From Oscillospiraceae bacterium (GTDB taxonomy: Bacteria; Bacillota; Clostridia; Oscillospirales; Ruminococcaceae): a stretch of 64,000 nt of DNA. Shown here in pieces: positions 1 through 8,540 of the stretch. The stretch lies in contig JAFRUS010000088.1 in assembly GCA_017438745.1 (NCBI GenBank), positions 80,573 to 144,572 of the forward strand. The letters run 5' to 3'. The notes under the pieces are model-generated. The model ran no database searches. It had not been told where the DNA came from and worked only from the letters and a program-made list of their open reading frames with translations. Position 1 is the stretch's first letter, and every line of letters begins with the position of its first letter. The position numbers were made by a program, and so were the translations under genes.

Positions 1-278
1 GTAAAAAGAAAAGTTCCGAAAAACCTGAAAAGGTAAGCGCACTTAAAATAACTGCTTCTTCCGGTGAAAAAGCGAAACTGAAAAAGAAGGAAGAAGACGC
101 TCTGAAAGTATTAAAGAAATACAAGCCGGGAACGAGAATAAACCATCGTGTTTACGGTACTGGCGTAATAGAGGAGATAAAAGCCCCGATATGCCGTGTA
201 CTTATCGACGGCGGCGATATACATTCATTTGACATTGTTTACTGCATTTCAAATGATATTGTTTCTATAGCAAAATAA
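1..278 (+). CDS. C-terminal end of an unidentified protein (5' end outside window)
   Basis: The reading frame is open from the left edge to TAA at 276-278, giving about 91 residues. A Lys/Glu-rich stretch is followed by a small domain containing GTRINHRVYGTGVIEEI and ending SNDIVSIAK. The G-x-G-V pattern after a basic stretch resembles Tudor/SH3-like tails, such as those closing PcrA/UvrD-type helicases, but too little is present to name it. A terminator follows within 10 bp, so this is the last gene of its unit. Confidence 0.6.
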   Translation, partial: KKKSSEKPEKVSALKITASSGEKAKLKKKEEDALKVLKKYKPGTRINHRVYGTGVIEEIKAPICRVLIDGGDIHSFDIVYCISNDIVSIAK

Positions 279-286
279 TGTGATAC

Positions 287-323
287 AAAAAGACTGCTGT
301 TGTTTCTACCGGCGGTCTTTTTT
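287..323 (+). terminator. Rho-independent terminator
   Basis: AAAAGACTGCTG and CGGCGGTCTTTT pair with two G-U wobbles across a short loop and end in a T run. It closes the partial gene at the left edge. Confidence 0.75.
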
Positions 324-353
324 CTGTATTCCGGTGCTAAGTGCACTGATTCA

Positions 354-382
354 TTGACTTTCAGACGGAAAAACTGTATAAT
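354..382 (+). promoter_or_regulatory. Sigma-A type promoter
   Basis: TTGACT (354-359), 17 bp, TATAAT (377-382), about 80 bp upstream of the start at 462. Confidence 0.75.
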
Positions 383-461
383 ATAGTTAATAAAAATCAG
401 ACCGCAGGGCAGATATGCAGCATCTTAATTTTATGATCCCTGCAGAAAAAGGAGAGAAATA

Positions 462-1625
462 ATGGCATCAGCAGTTTTAACAGCAGAAGAAGTAAAGAAC
501 AGAATACTTGACGGAGGTCTTGAAGATCTGATTGAACTTAAGGCAGAAAGAAAAGGGAACTCTGTTTACATTCCGGAACTTAAGATAAGCATAACACCTA
601 ACGTGCATGAAGTTAGAGAAAACTTTGTAAATATTGTTTTCGTTCTCTGGAGCGATGAATGGGAGAGGGAAATGATCGAGGTCAGTGTGGGAGCGGGAAA
701 AGACACTGAATCAGCGCTCGGCATGGCTCTCGGAATGTTCGCTTACTCATTTATGAACGGACTTAAGAATGTTGCTGATAACCGTCCTGCAGGAAAAGTG
801 ACGTCCTACTTTAATGGAAACGAGCATAAGTGGACTATCTACGCAAGTAATATTACAGGTGCCGGAAAAGGAAAACCGGACGCTGTTTCCGAGTACTGGG
901 AGCTTATCGGATCGGATATCGTACGCAGACTTGGCAATCAGAAAATCAACTACGTAAAAGTTTATACAAGTAAAAATGGTTCAAATGTTATCTGTGAATG
1001 CCGTATAAATGACGTTCCCGCACCGGCCCTCAGCAAAAAGCTTGAAACAGTTACGGAGAACTGGAATGTTGACGGATTCATTTCTGAAAAGCAGTTTTTC
1101 TTTATAGTACAGGACGACGATACAATTAAAAAGTACCGCTACGCTGGAAAAGCCGGAAAGGAAAAGCTTTTTGAAGCAGTAGCTGAATATATGAAACTCT
1201 ATAGCAAGGTCACCACTGAAGAAGAATTTATGAGCATTGTGGATGATACAGCGAAGATCACTGGTGACCGTACTCTTGCTGAAGAATGTCACTGCTTCAT
1301 TCCTGAAATGTGCGCTGAACGTGTATTTGCCGATATGCTTCACATTGGTGACGGTATTATGCTGTTAAGACCAGATGATCAGGCTGCTGAAGCTTTCCGT
1401 TCACAGCTTTCGGACTATATGCCTATCCAGGAGGCAGTTTTCAGAGTATTCAATTCCGATATTCTCGGCGACAGGCAGAAGAGAGATGAAGTTTTCAGTC
1501 AGTTCGTATCGATGAGCTCGCTCAAAAACGTTATCGACCAGGCGAGGGAAAAGGATGCAACAGTAGATGGTCTTGCAGTTCAGCAGATGATCTATCACGT
1601 TGACGTTGATTTTGAACTCAGATAA
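462..1625 (+). CDS. Conserved hypothetical protein, 387 aa
   Basis: The start at 462 has a clear AGGAGAG site. No signal peptide or membrane segment is visible, so the protein is probably cytoplasmic. The N-terminal half (about residues 1-200) has alternating beta-like and acidic stretches, with a Gly/Ala-rich helix near residues 75-95 (ESALGMALGMFAYSFMNG). This arrangement vaguely recalls DUF6348-type proteins, but I cannot confirm that. The C-terminal half is acidic and mainly helical. It is a single-gene unit with its own promoter and terminator. No function is assigned. Confidence 0.75.
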   Translation: MASAVLTAEEVKNRILDGGLEDLIELKAERKGNSVYIPELKISITPNVHEVRENFVNIVFVLWSDEWEREMIEVSVGAGKDTESALGMALGMFAYSFMNGLKNVADNRPAGKVTSYFNGNEHKWTIYASNITGAGKGKPDAVSEYWELIGSDIVRRLGNQKINYVKVYTSKNGSNVICECRINDVPAPALSKKLETVTENWNVDGFISEKQFFFIVQDDDTIKKYRYAGKAGKEKLFEAVAEYMKLYSKVTTEEEFMSIVDDTAKITGDRTLAEECHCFIPEMCAERVFADMLHIGDGIMLLRPDDQAAEAFRSQLSDYMPIQEAVFRVFNSDILGDRQKRDEVFSQFVSMSSLKNVIDQAREKDATVDGLAVQQMIYHVDVDFELR

Positions 1626-1634
1626 GTTAAATAC

Positions 1635-1668
1635 AGATCAGGCAGTACATACTTCTGCCTGATCTTTT
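1635..1668 (+). terminator. Rho-independent terminator
   Basis: Perfect 11-bp stem AGATCAGGCAG (1635-1645) / CTGCCTGATCT (1655-1665) followed by T residues. Confidence 0.9.
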
Positions 1669-1727
1669 ATATTTATTGTGTTCCACTGATAAATCGGTTA
1701 TTTAAAGAAAAATTGAAAATAAAAATA

Positions 1728-1792
1728 AGAACCATTCTCAAATGTATTGACAAAGTGAGGTCGCGATGCTATAATTGAGAATGGTTCTCAAT
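1728..1792 (+). promoter_or_regulatory. zur-znu promoter bracketed by two Fur-family operators
   Basis: TTGACA (1747-1752), 17 bp, TATAAT (1770-1775). A near-perfect palindrome, ATTGAGAATGGTTCTCAAT, overlaps the -10 element and start region at 1774-1792. Its core recurs inverted as AGAACCATTCTCAA at 1728-1741, just upstream of the -35. The layout suits repression by the Fur-family protein encoded immediately downstream. Zinc specificity is inferred from the transporter operon. Confidence 0.8.
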
Positions 1793-1811
1793 TATGCCGG
1801 GAGGTTATATT

Positions 1812-2228
1812 ATGAATACACGTTTAAAATATAAAACAAAGCAGCGTGAAATACTCATTGAATACCTTGAAAAATTTCAGGGTAAACATATAACAGCAAG
1901 TGACGTTTATGAATACTTCAGATCACAGGGCGAGTCCATCGGTCAGTCAACCATCTATCGTCAGCTCGAAAGTCTTGTGGATGAAGGAATAATTAATAAA
2001 TACATTATCGACGGAAACAGTCCGGCATGTTTTGAATATGTAGGTAATGATCATCATCACGATGCAGGGGAAGTATGCTATCACTGCAAATGCCAGAAGT
2101 GCGGAAAGCTTATTCATCTTAACTGCGATGAACTGGAGGAGATTCAGGCACACCTTTTCAAGGATCACCGTTTCAAGCTTGATCCGATAAGAACCGTATT
2201 CTACGGACTTTGCGAAAACTGTATATAA
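1812..2228 (+). CDS. zur: Fur-family metalloregulator, Zur-type
   Basis: 138 residues, normal for the Fur family. The start at ATG 1812 is preferred over 1794 because GGGAGG lies 7-8 bp before it. The N-terminal winged helix (about residues 8-80) carries GQSTIYRQLESLVDEGII, the family DNA-recognition helix. The C-terminal dimerization domain has a His-rich HHHD segment and two CxxC pairs, CQKC near residue 94 and CENC at the C-terminus, which form the structural zinc site. It is the first gene of a unit that continues into ZnuA/C/B homologues, and two inverted boxes flank its promoter. A repressor of zinc uptake that also controls itself is therefore the best reading. Metal choice cannot be read directly; a Fur or PerR role is less likely. 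Confidence 0.88.
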   Translation: MNTRLKYKTKQREILIEYLEKFQGKHITASDVYEYFRSQGESIGQSTIYRQLESLVDEGIINKYIIDGNSPACFEYVGNDHHHDAGEVCYHCKCQKCGKLIHLNCDELEEIQAHLFKDHRFKLDPIRTVFYGLCENCI

Positions 2229-2245
2229 CACGGAGGTTTTATTTT

Positions 2246-3310
2246 TTGAATAAATTATTATCACTTTTAGCAGCATCGGCAGTTCTTGCAGGATGTCTTA
2301 CGGCATGTTCCTCAGAAAACGGCCAGACTGTTTCTTTACCGGAATCATTTTCTGAAGCAGGAAACGGATCTTCAGACGGCAAGGTTCAGATTGTAACTAC
2401 GATTTTCCCTGAGTATGACTGGACGAAAAATATTCTCGGAAATGATGCTTCAGGTGCCGAAGTTTCCATGCTTCTTGACAGCGGTGTGGATCTTCACAGC
2501 TACCAGCCATCTGCTGATGATATTCTGACCATCTCAAACTGCGACGTTTTTGTATATATCGGCGGTGAATCTGAGAAATGGGTGGACGATGTCCTGAAGG
2601 AAGCAAACAACAGCGATATGATCGTTGTAGACCTTATGGATGTTCTCGGTGAATCCGTAAAGGAAGAGGAAGTCGTTGAAGGTATGCAGGAAGAAGATGA
2701 GCATGACCACGATCATGAAGACGGCGATCACGACGACAAGAATCATGACCACGAAGATGAAGAAGAAAAAGAATACGATGAACACATCTGGCTCTCACTT
2801 AAAAATGCTTCCAAGTGCGTTGAAAGTATCGCAGAAGCAGTAAGTGAAGCTGATCCTGACAATTCATCAGTGTACAGAAAGAATGCTGATGAATACATCT
2901 CAAAAATAAATGCTCTCGATGCCGAGTATCAGTCTGCAGTGGCTGCGGCTCCGGTAAAGACACTCCTTTTCGGAGACCGTTTTCCGTTCCGTTACATGAC
3001 TGATGATTACGGTCTTACATATTATGCGGCTTTTGTCGGATGCTCAGCCGAGACAGAAGCAAGCTTCGAGACTATCGCATTCCTCGCAGGAAAGGTCGAC
3101 GAGCTTTCACTTGAATCAGTTATGACCATCGACGGCACAGATCACAGAATAGCTGATACAGTGATAAACAGTACAAAGAAAAGAAATCAGAAAATTCTTA
3201 CATTGAATTCAATGCAGTCGGTAACTTCAAAGGATATCGAAAATGGTGCAGATTATCTTTCATTAATGAAAGAAAACCTTGAAACTCTTAAGGAAGCACT
3301 TAATGCTTAA
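2246..3310 (+). CDS. znuA: Zinc ABC transporter, substrate-binding lipoprotein (ZnuA/AdcA-type)
   Basis: The likely start is TTG 2246, 354 residues, with GGAGG about 10 bp upstream; an in-frame ATG at 2210 would overlap zur. The N-terminus is a lipoprotein signal with a Cys in VLAGC or LTAC, so the product is anchored outside the membrane. It belongs to the cluster-9 solute-binding family: the N-terminal lobe contains VTTIFPEYDW and LDSGVDLHSYQPS, and the C-terminal lobe contains LLFGDRFPFRY and TIDGTDHR. A His/Asp/Glu-rich loop at about residues 150-178 (DEHDHDHEDGDHDD) is typical of zinc binders in this family and precedes EHIWLSL, a ligand region. It captures zinc for the permease encoded downstream. 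Confidence 0.88.
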   Translation: MNKLLSLLAASAVLAGCLTACSSENGQTVSLPESFSEAGNGSSDGKVQIVTTIFPEYDWTKNILGNDASGAEVSMLLDSGVDLHSYQPSADDILTISNCDVFVYIGGESEKWVDDVLKEANNSDMIVVDLMDVLGESVKEEEVVEGMQEEDEHDHDHEDGDHDDKNHDHEDEEEKEYDEHIWLSLKNASKCVESIAEAVSEADPDNSSVYRKNADEYISKINALDAEYQSAVAAAPVKTLLFGDRFPFRYMTDDYGLTYYAAFVGCSAETEASFETIAFLAGKVDELSLESVMTIDGTDHRIADTVINSTKKRNQKILTLNSMQSVTSKDIENGADYLSLMKENLETLKEALNA

Positions 3311-3345
3311 AATATGATCAACACAGAGAAGCTGGAGGAAAAGTA

Positions 3346-4056
3346 ATGGCTTTGCTTACAGTAAAGGATCTTTCACTTGGCTACGATAACCGTGCAATAG
3401 CCGAAGATCTCAATTTTACAGTAAGTGCCGGAGATTACCTTTGCATAGTCGGTGAAAACGGCTCAGGTAAATCCACACTTATGAAAACTCTGCTGCATCT
3501 GCAGGCTCCTTTAAAGGGGGAGATAATTACAGGTGACGGCCTTAAAAACAACGAAATAGGATATCTGCCTCAGCAGACCATCGTTCAGCGTGATTTTCCT
3601 GCGTCTGTACGGGAAATAGTTCTTTCAGGATGTCAGAGCAGATGTGGTCTCAGACCTTTCTATAACAAAGAGGAAAAGGCACTTGCTGCGGAAAACATGA
3701 AGAGAATGGGAATAACCGATCTTGCTGACCGCTGTTACCGTGAACTTTCAGGAGGCCAGCAGCAGCGTGTTCTTCTTGCAAGAGCGCTGTGCGCCACAAG
3801 AAAGGTCTTTCTTCTTGATGAACCTGTATCCGGTCTTGATCCGAAGGTCACTGCTGAGATGTATGAGCTTATAAAGGAACTCAACGACGAGGGGATAACC
3901 ATAATAATGATATCCCATGATATAGCAGCGGCACTTCGCTATGCCTCAAATATTCTTCACATCGGTTCTTCCGTATTTTTCGGAACAAAGGAAGAATATC
4001 TCGAAAGTGAAACAGGAAAATTCTTTCTCAGACAGCAGAAGGGCGGTGAGGAATAA
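3346..4056 (+). CDS. znuC: Zinc ABC transporter ATP-binding protein
   Basis: 236 residues, usual for the family. Walker A GENGSGKST lies near residue 37, the signature LSGGQQQRV near 137, and Walker B VFLLDEPVSGLD near 157, followed by the switch ISHD. It starts with ATG behind GGAGG and its stop overlaps the permease start by one base (TAATG), indicating translational coupling. It should power zinc import as a dimer with the ZnuB-type permease. Confidence 0.9.
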   Translation: MALLTVKDLSLGYDNRAIAEDLNFTVSAGDYLCIVGENGSGKSTLMKTLLHLQAPLKGEIITGDGLKNNEIGYLPQQTIVQRDFPASVREIVLSGCQSRCGLRPFYNKEEKALAAENMKRMGITDLADRCYRELSGGQQQRVLLARALCATRKVFLLDEPVSGLDPKVTAEMYELIKELNDEGITIIMISHDIAAALRYASNILHIGSSVFFGTKEEYLESETGKFFLRQQKGGEE

Positions 4057-4901
4057 TGCTTGAAAAGCTTGCTTTGTACATGCAGTTTTCAAATGTGCGC
4101 TATGCACTTATTGTCGGCGTATTGATAGCGCTTTGTTCCTCGCTTTTAGGTGTGACACTTGTCCTTAAAAGGTTTTCATTCATCGGCGACGGACTTTCAC
4201 ACGTTGCTTTCGGCGCAATGTCCATAGCTGCAGTTGTCGGACTTACAAATGAAATGTTGCTGATCCTGCCGGTTACGGTCATAAGTGCTGTTCTTCTTCT
4301 GAGAACAGGTCAGAATACAAAAATAAAAGGCGATGCCGCTATCGCAATGATATCTGTCGGCGCTCTTGCCTTCGGTTATCTTATAATGAACATATTCTCC
4401 ACTTCATCAAATCTTTCAGGTGATGTGTGCAGCACCCTTTTCGGATCAACATCGATCATTACGCTCACACAGAAGGAAGTGGGACTCTGTATAGCTCTGT
4501 CAGTAGCCGTACTCATAATTTTCGTACTGTTCTACAATAAGATACTGGCAGTTACATTCGATGAAAACTTTGCAAAGGCAACGGGAATAAAGGCTGACCG
4601 TTACAATCTGCTTATTGCTGTTGTTATCGCTGTTATAATCGTTCTTGCAATGAACCTTGTAGGTTCACTCCTTATCTCAGCACTTGTTATTTTCCCGGCT
4701 CTTTCAGCCATGAGGCTTTTCCACAGCTTCAGAAACGTAACCATTTGTTCAGCAGTTCTGTCAGTTATATGTGCTTTTACAGGTATTATCATCTCGATAC
4801 TTGCCGGAACACCGGCAGGTTCAACTATAGTTGCAGTTGACGTTGCTGCTTTTGCACTCTGCTGCGGTGCGGGTGCACTTACCGGAGGTTTAAGAAAATG
4901 A
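4056..4901 (+). CDS. znuB: Zinc ABC transporter permease
   Basis: 281 residues and strongly hydrophobic, with about eight membrane segments. This is the ABC-3 metal permease type, with VLKRFSFIGDGLSHVAFG near the N-terminus and GSLLISALVIFPALSA in the second half, both family hallmarks. It overlaps the ATPase gene by 1 bp and the next lipoprotein gene by 4 bp, so all are in one operon. Confidence 0.9.
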   Translation: MLEKLALYMQFSNVRYALIVGVLIALCSSLLGVTLVLKRFSFIGDGLSHVAFGAMSIAAVVGLTNEMLLILPVTVISAVLLLRTGQNTKIKGDAAIAMISVGALAFGYLIMNIFSTSSNLSGDVCSTLFGSTSIITLTQKEVGLCIALSVAVLIIFVLFYNKILAVTFDENFAKATGIKADRYNLLIAVVIAVIIVLAMNLVGSLLISALVIFPALSAMRLFHSFRNVTICSAVLSVICAFTGIIISILAGTPAGSTIVAVDVAAFALCCGAGALTGGLRK

Positions 4902-5554
4902 AAAAGATTTTAGGTTTGCTTGTATGTTCTTCGCTTGTGCTTTCACTTGCAGGATGCGGACCGACAGACGGGATAGCCAGCCGTTCATCAGGTAATACTC
5001 AGAGCGTAAATGATGTGCTTGAAGCAGAAAAGAAAGCTGCAGAACAGACTGAAGCCTCAGAAGATTACAAAATAACTGAAAGCGCTGCCGGAAACTATGT
5101 TTCAGAAGAGGAAATCAAAGCTGCAGAAGAAAGTTTTTCTTCTGATGATGAAGATCCGAATACAGATCCTGAAAGATCGGTGCACTTTGACATGGCATCC
5201 GTAGATATGGACAAAATAGATGTTGACCTTACTGCTCTTTCAAGTACAATGGTCTACTCGGAAGTCTACAATATGATGACAACACCTGATGACTATATGG
5301 GCAAAGTTGTAAAAATGAACGGCGCATTTACAGTATTCCACGATGAAGGATCAAGCGATTTCTTTTATGCCTGTATCGTTAAAGATGCCACAGCCTGCTG
5401 TGCTCAGGGCATAGAATTCCAGCTCGCAGGTGAGCATAAGTATCCGAAGGATTATCCGTACGAAGGCGATGAGATCTGCGTTGTCGGTGTCTATGATACC
5501 TATAAGGACGGAGACAGCACATACTGTACTCTGAAAAATGCGAAAATAGTTTAA
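4898..5554 (+). CDS. Zinc-operon lipoprotein with a YcgQ-like (DUF1980-type) C-terminal domain
   Basis: 218 residues; it starts in an ATGA overlap with the permease gene. The signal MKKILGLLVCSSLVLSLAGC is a clean lipobox. An acidic linker (about 25-95) leads to a C-terminal domain with TTPDDYMGKVVKMNGAF, then FFYACIVKDATACC and YEGDEICVVGVYDTY. The pattern of G-K-x-V-x-x-x-G followed by an acidic CC region resembles the OB-fold-like C-terminal domain of YcgQ/TIGR03943 proteins, which often accompany Zur-regulated permeases. Here the domain is on a lipoprotein without the usual membrane part. A role in extracellular zinc handling is inference. Confidence 0.7.
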   Translation: MKKILGLLVCSSLVLSLAGCGPTDGIASRSSGNTQSVNDVLEAEKKAAEQTEASEDYKITESAAGNYVSEEEIKAAEESFSSDDEDPNTDPERSVHFDMASVDMDKIDVDLTALSSTMVYSEVYNMMTTPDDYMGKVVKMNGAFTVFHDEGSSDFFYACIVKDATACCAQGIEFQLAGEHKYPKDYPYEGDEICVVGVYDTYKDGDSTYCTLKNAKIV

Positions 5555-5571
5555 AAATTTAAAAATACTTA

Positions 5572-5600
5572 TTGACAAATAAAAATTAATGTGATATCAT
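5572..5600 (+). promoter_or_regulatory. Sigma-A type promoter of the T-box unit
   Basis: TTGACA (5572-5577), 17 bp, TATCAT (5595-5600). It fires directly into the T-box leader. Confidence 0.75.
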
Positions 5601-5610
5601 AAATTCAATG

Positions 5611-5874
5611 GCTGTGAAGAAGACAGGTAAATGATTGCCTCTTTGTACAGAGAGCCGGCGGTTGGTGCGAGCCGGACATAAGCAATGATTTGTATCCCTT
5701 CTGAGCTGGAACACTGAAAATGAATGTAAGTGCTCCCGTGATGCTGCGTAAATGTAAAAAGCTTAATGGAGCTTGTAAGTGGTGACTGCACATATGCAGC
5801 ACAATTTGAGTGGTACCGCGGGAATCGATATGATGCTCGTCTCAAAGTTAAAAGGCTTTGGGACGGGCTTTTTT
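5611..5874 (+). promoter_or_regulatory. T-box leader (tRNA-sensing riboswitch) with intrinsic terminator
   Basis: The T-box core GAGTGGTACCGCGG lies at 5808-5821 and is almost consensus. Stem I is recognisable: lower helix AGAAG (5618-5622)/CTTCT (5698-5702), middle helix 5629-5638/5682-5691, and the distal AGAGAGCCGGCGGTTGGTGCGAGCCGG block at 5650-5675. The terminator pairs 5835-5847 with 5856-5868, followed by six T. By position the best specifier candidate is AUC (Ile) at 5694-5696, but UUU and UGU readings are possible. The T-box bulge UGGU predicts a tRNA with discriminator A, which fits Ile, Leu, Val or Phe and disfavours Cys and Trp. Confidence 0.9.
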
Positions 5875-5916
5875 AGTTTCGTCCTGAACAATCAAACTTA
5901 AAAAGGAGTAGTTATT

Positions 5917-8262
5917 ATGAACAATCAGGAAAATCTCGGTAGCGCCGAAAGCAAGATCAAAGAGGTTGCTGAACGTATTGCAAGACTTCGTGACGATCTT
6001 GGCTTCTCAGTTGAAAAAATGGCTGAACTCACTGATTACTCTGTTGAAGAGTACAAGCAGTTTGAAGCAGGCGAAAAGGACTTCAGCTTTACTTTCATTT
6101 ATAAATGTGCCAATGCTTTCAATGTTGAAATTACAGACATCATGGAAGGAAGCAGCCCGGCACTCAAGAGCTACACTGTTACAAGAAAAGGACAGGGAGC
6201 TCCTATCGCAAGAAGAGAAGGTTTCGTTTACAACCGTCTCGCACCTATGTTCAAGAACAAGATAGCAACACCTTTCCACGTAGTAATCCCTTACTCAGAG
6301 GAGGAACTTTCAAAGCCTCTTCACATGTCTACACACAAGGGTCAGGAATTTGACTACGTTCTCAAGGGTTCACTCAGAATGGTTATCGGTTCACACACTG
6401 AAACACTTCATGAGGGTGACAGCATCTATTTCGACAGTTCTATCCCGCACGATGATATAGCACTTGGCGGTGAATCATGTGAGATCATCGCTATGATCAT
6501 GCCTCCTAACGGTGAAAAGACTGATGCTCCTGAATATCATGAACAGATCTCAGAATATCACCACACAAACTTCGACAAGGCTGGTATTCTCCATCCTGTA
6601 ATGGAAAAGTTCATTTCATGTGAAACAGACAGCGAAGGTATCCTTACAGGTGTTAATTATCATAACGAAGAAAAGTTCAACTTTGCTTTTGACGTTGTTG
6701 ACGCGATCGCAGCAAAGACTCCTGACAAGACAGCTATGATCTACGTTGACCGTGATCATAATGAACGCATCTTCACATTCAGTGATATGATGAAGCTTTC
6801 ATGTCAGACAGCAAACTACTTCAAGTCTCTCGGAATCAAGCGCGGTGACAAGGTAATGCTCGTTCTCAAGCGCCACTACCAGTTCTGGCTTTCCATCCTC
6901 GCTCTTCACCGTATCGGTGCTGTGGCTATCCCGGCAAGCAATATGTTCCGTGCTCATGACTACAAATACAGATTCAACGCTGCTGATGTTTCAGCGATCG
7001 TTTGTACAGCAGACAGCTGGGTAACAGAAGAAGTTGACAAGGCATGTGAAGAATCACCTTCACTCAAGACAAAGATCATCGTAAACGGCACACGTGAAGG
7101 CTGGCATGACTTCAATTCTGAACTTCCGGCTTACAATACAACATTTGAACGTACAGAAGATGCTCCATGCGGAACAGATCCTATGCTCATCTTCTTCAGC
7201 TCAGGTACAACTGGTAACCCGAAGATGGTGCTCCACAGCTACCAGTACGCACTCGGTCACTACACAACAGCAAGATACTGGCACAATGCTGATCCGAACG
7301 GTCTCCACTTCACTATTGCTGACACAGGCTGGGGCAAGGCACTCTGGGGCAAGCTTTACGGTCAGTGGATGTGCGAAGGTGCAGTATTTGTTTATGACTT
7401 TGACCGTTTCCACGCAGATGACATCATGCCGATGTTCAAGAAATACAACATCACAACATTCTGCGCTCCTCCGACAATGCTTCGTTTCTTCATCCGTGAA
7501 GATCTTTCAAAGTACGACTTCTCATCACTCAAGTACGTAACAACAGCAGGTGAAGCGCTTAACCCTGAAGTTTACAATCTCTTTGAAAAGGCTACAGGCC
7601 TTAAGATAATGGAAGGTTTCGGCCAGACAGAAACAACACTTACTATCGCTAACTTTGTTGGTATGGAACCAAAGCCTGGCAGCATGGGTAAACCAAATCC
7701 ACAGTACAATATGCAGATCCTTCTTCCTGACGGTACACCGGCTGCTCCTGGTGAAACAGGTGAGATCTGCGTCAAGCTCGGTGACAAGCCAATCCCTGGT
7801 CTTGCAATAGAATATTACCGCAATGAAGAACAGACAAAGGATACATGGCGTGACGGTTACTATCATACAGGCGATACAGCATGGGAAGACGAAGACGGCT
7901 TCTACTGGTATGTCGGCCGTGTTGATGACGTTATCAAGTCATCCGGCTACCGTATCGGACCTTTCGAAATCGAAAGCGTTCTCATGGAACTTCCTTACGT
8001 TCTCGAATGTGCAGTAACAGGTGTTCCTGATGATATCAGAGGACAGGTTGTAAAGGCAACTATCGTTCTCACAAAGGGAACAACACCGTCAGACGACCTT
8101 GTTAAGGAGATCCAGGAATACGTTAAGAAGGAAACTGCTCCTTACAAGTACCCAAGAGTAGTTGAATTCGTTGAAGATCTCCCTAAGACAGTAGGAAGCG
8201 GCAAGATTCGCCGTTCAGAGATCCGCAAGATGGATATGGAAAAGTACAACAAGAATAAATAA
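5917..8262 (+). CDS. HTH-cupin-acyl-CoA synthetase (AMP-forming) fusion
   Basis: 781 residues; ATG 5917 behind AAGGAG. Three parts: an Xre-type helix-turn-helix (about 17-77, IARLRDDLGFSVEKMAELTD), a cupin (about 125-195, with HKGQEFDYVLKGS and FDSSIPHD), and an ANL-superfamily ligase (about 250-775). The ligase has SSGTTGNPK near residue 427, GFGQTE near 567, YHTGD, VGRVDDVIKSSGYR and the catalytic-Lys motif GSGKIRRSE near 760, so it should activate a carboxylic acid to its CoA thioester through an adenylate. It is monocistronic behind a T-box. A T-box implies control by uncharged tRNA, so the likely role is supplying an acyl-CoA for amino-acid synthesis (branched-chain or aromatic acid). 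Substrate is inferred only. The HTH-cupin part resembles a small-molecule-responsive regulator. Confidence 0.87.
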   Translation: MNNQENLGSAESKIKEVAERIARLRDDLGFSVEKMAELTDYSVEEYKQFEAGEKDFSFTFIYKCANAFNVEITDIMEGSSPALKSYTVTRKGQGAPIARREGFVYNRLAPMFKNKIATPFHVVIPYSEEELSKPLHMSTHKGQEFDYVLKGSLRMVIGSHTETLHEGDSIYFDSSIPHDDIALGGESCEIIAMIMPPNGEKTDAPEYHEQISEYHHTNFDKAGILHPVMEKFISCETDSEGILTGVNYHNEEKFNFAFDVVDAIAAKTPDKTAMIYVDRDHNERIFTFSDMMKLSCQTANYFKSLGIKRGDKVMLVLKRHYQFWLSILALHRIGAVAIPASNMFRAHDYKYRFNAADVSAIVCTADSWVTEEVDKACEESPSLKTKIIVNGTREGWHDFNSELPAYNTTFERTEDAPCGTDPMLIFFSSGTTGNPKMVLHSYQYALGHYTTARYWHNADPNGLHFTIADTGWGKALWGKLYGQWMCEGAVFVYDFDRFHADDIMPMFKKYNITTFCAPPTMLRFFIREDLSKYDFSSLKYVTTAGEALNPEVYNLFEKATGLKIMEGFGQTETTLTIANFVGMEPKPGSMGKPNPQYNMQILLPDGTPAAPGETGEICVKLGDKPIPGLAIEYYRNEEQTKDTWRDGYYHTGDTAWEDEDGFYWYVGRVDDVIKSSGYRIGPFEIESVLMELPYVLECAVTGVPDDIRGQVVKATIVLTKGTTPSDDLVKEIQEYVKKETAPYKYPRVVEFVEDLPKTVGSGKIRRSEIRKMDMEKYNKNK

Positions 8263-8278
8263 TCAGTATAACACTGTG

Positions 8279-8327
8279 ACACGGTTTTATGATGGTCATT
8301 TGATTATCGTAAAGCCGTGTTTATTTA
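8279..8327 (+). terminator. Rho-independent terminator
   Basis: ACACGG (8279-8284) with following TTTTA pairs with TAAAGCCGTGT (8310-8320), then a T-rich tail. Confidence 0.75.
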
Positions 8328-8344
8328 TTTTTTCAGATTTAAGA

Positions 8345-8373
8345 TTGAAAAACGGAGAAAAGTATGTTATAAT
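8345..8373 (+). promoter_or_regulatory. Sigma-A type promoter with long leader
   Basis: TTGAAA (8345-8350), 17 bp, TATAAT (8368-8373). It leaves a leader of about 160 nt before the EAL gene, containing small hairpins (GTTGATTTTTTAAC; ATCCGG ... CCGGAT) but no riboswitch I can name. Confidence 0.65.
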
Positions 8374-8540
8374 AAACAAAAAATATGTTCGTTGATTTTT
8401 TAACGACCGGTCAGAATCAGGGGTAGAGTTTTATCCGGTCTCATACGGATAATAAATGGCCGGATTTATGATATAAACATAAGATAAACATCTGTGATGC
8501 AGACAGATGCAAATTTATGTACGAGAGGGGTTACGGGAAA

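Noticed and set aside
5597..5845. Minus-strand open frames of 82 and 65 codons
   Set aside because: They lie exactly over the T-box leader; their composition follows the RNA structure and there is no ribosome site.
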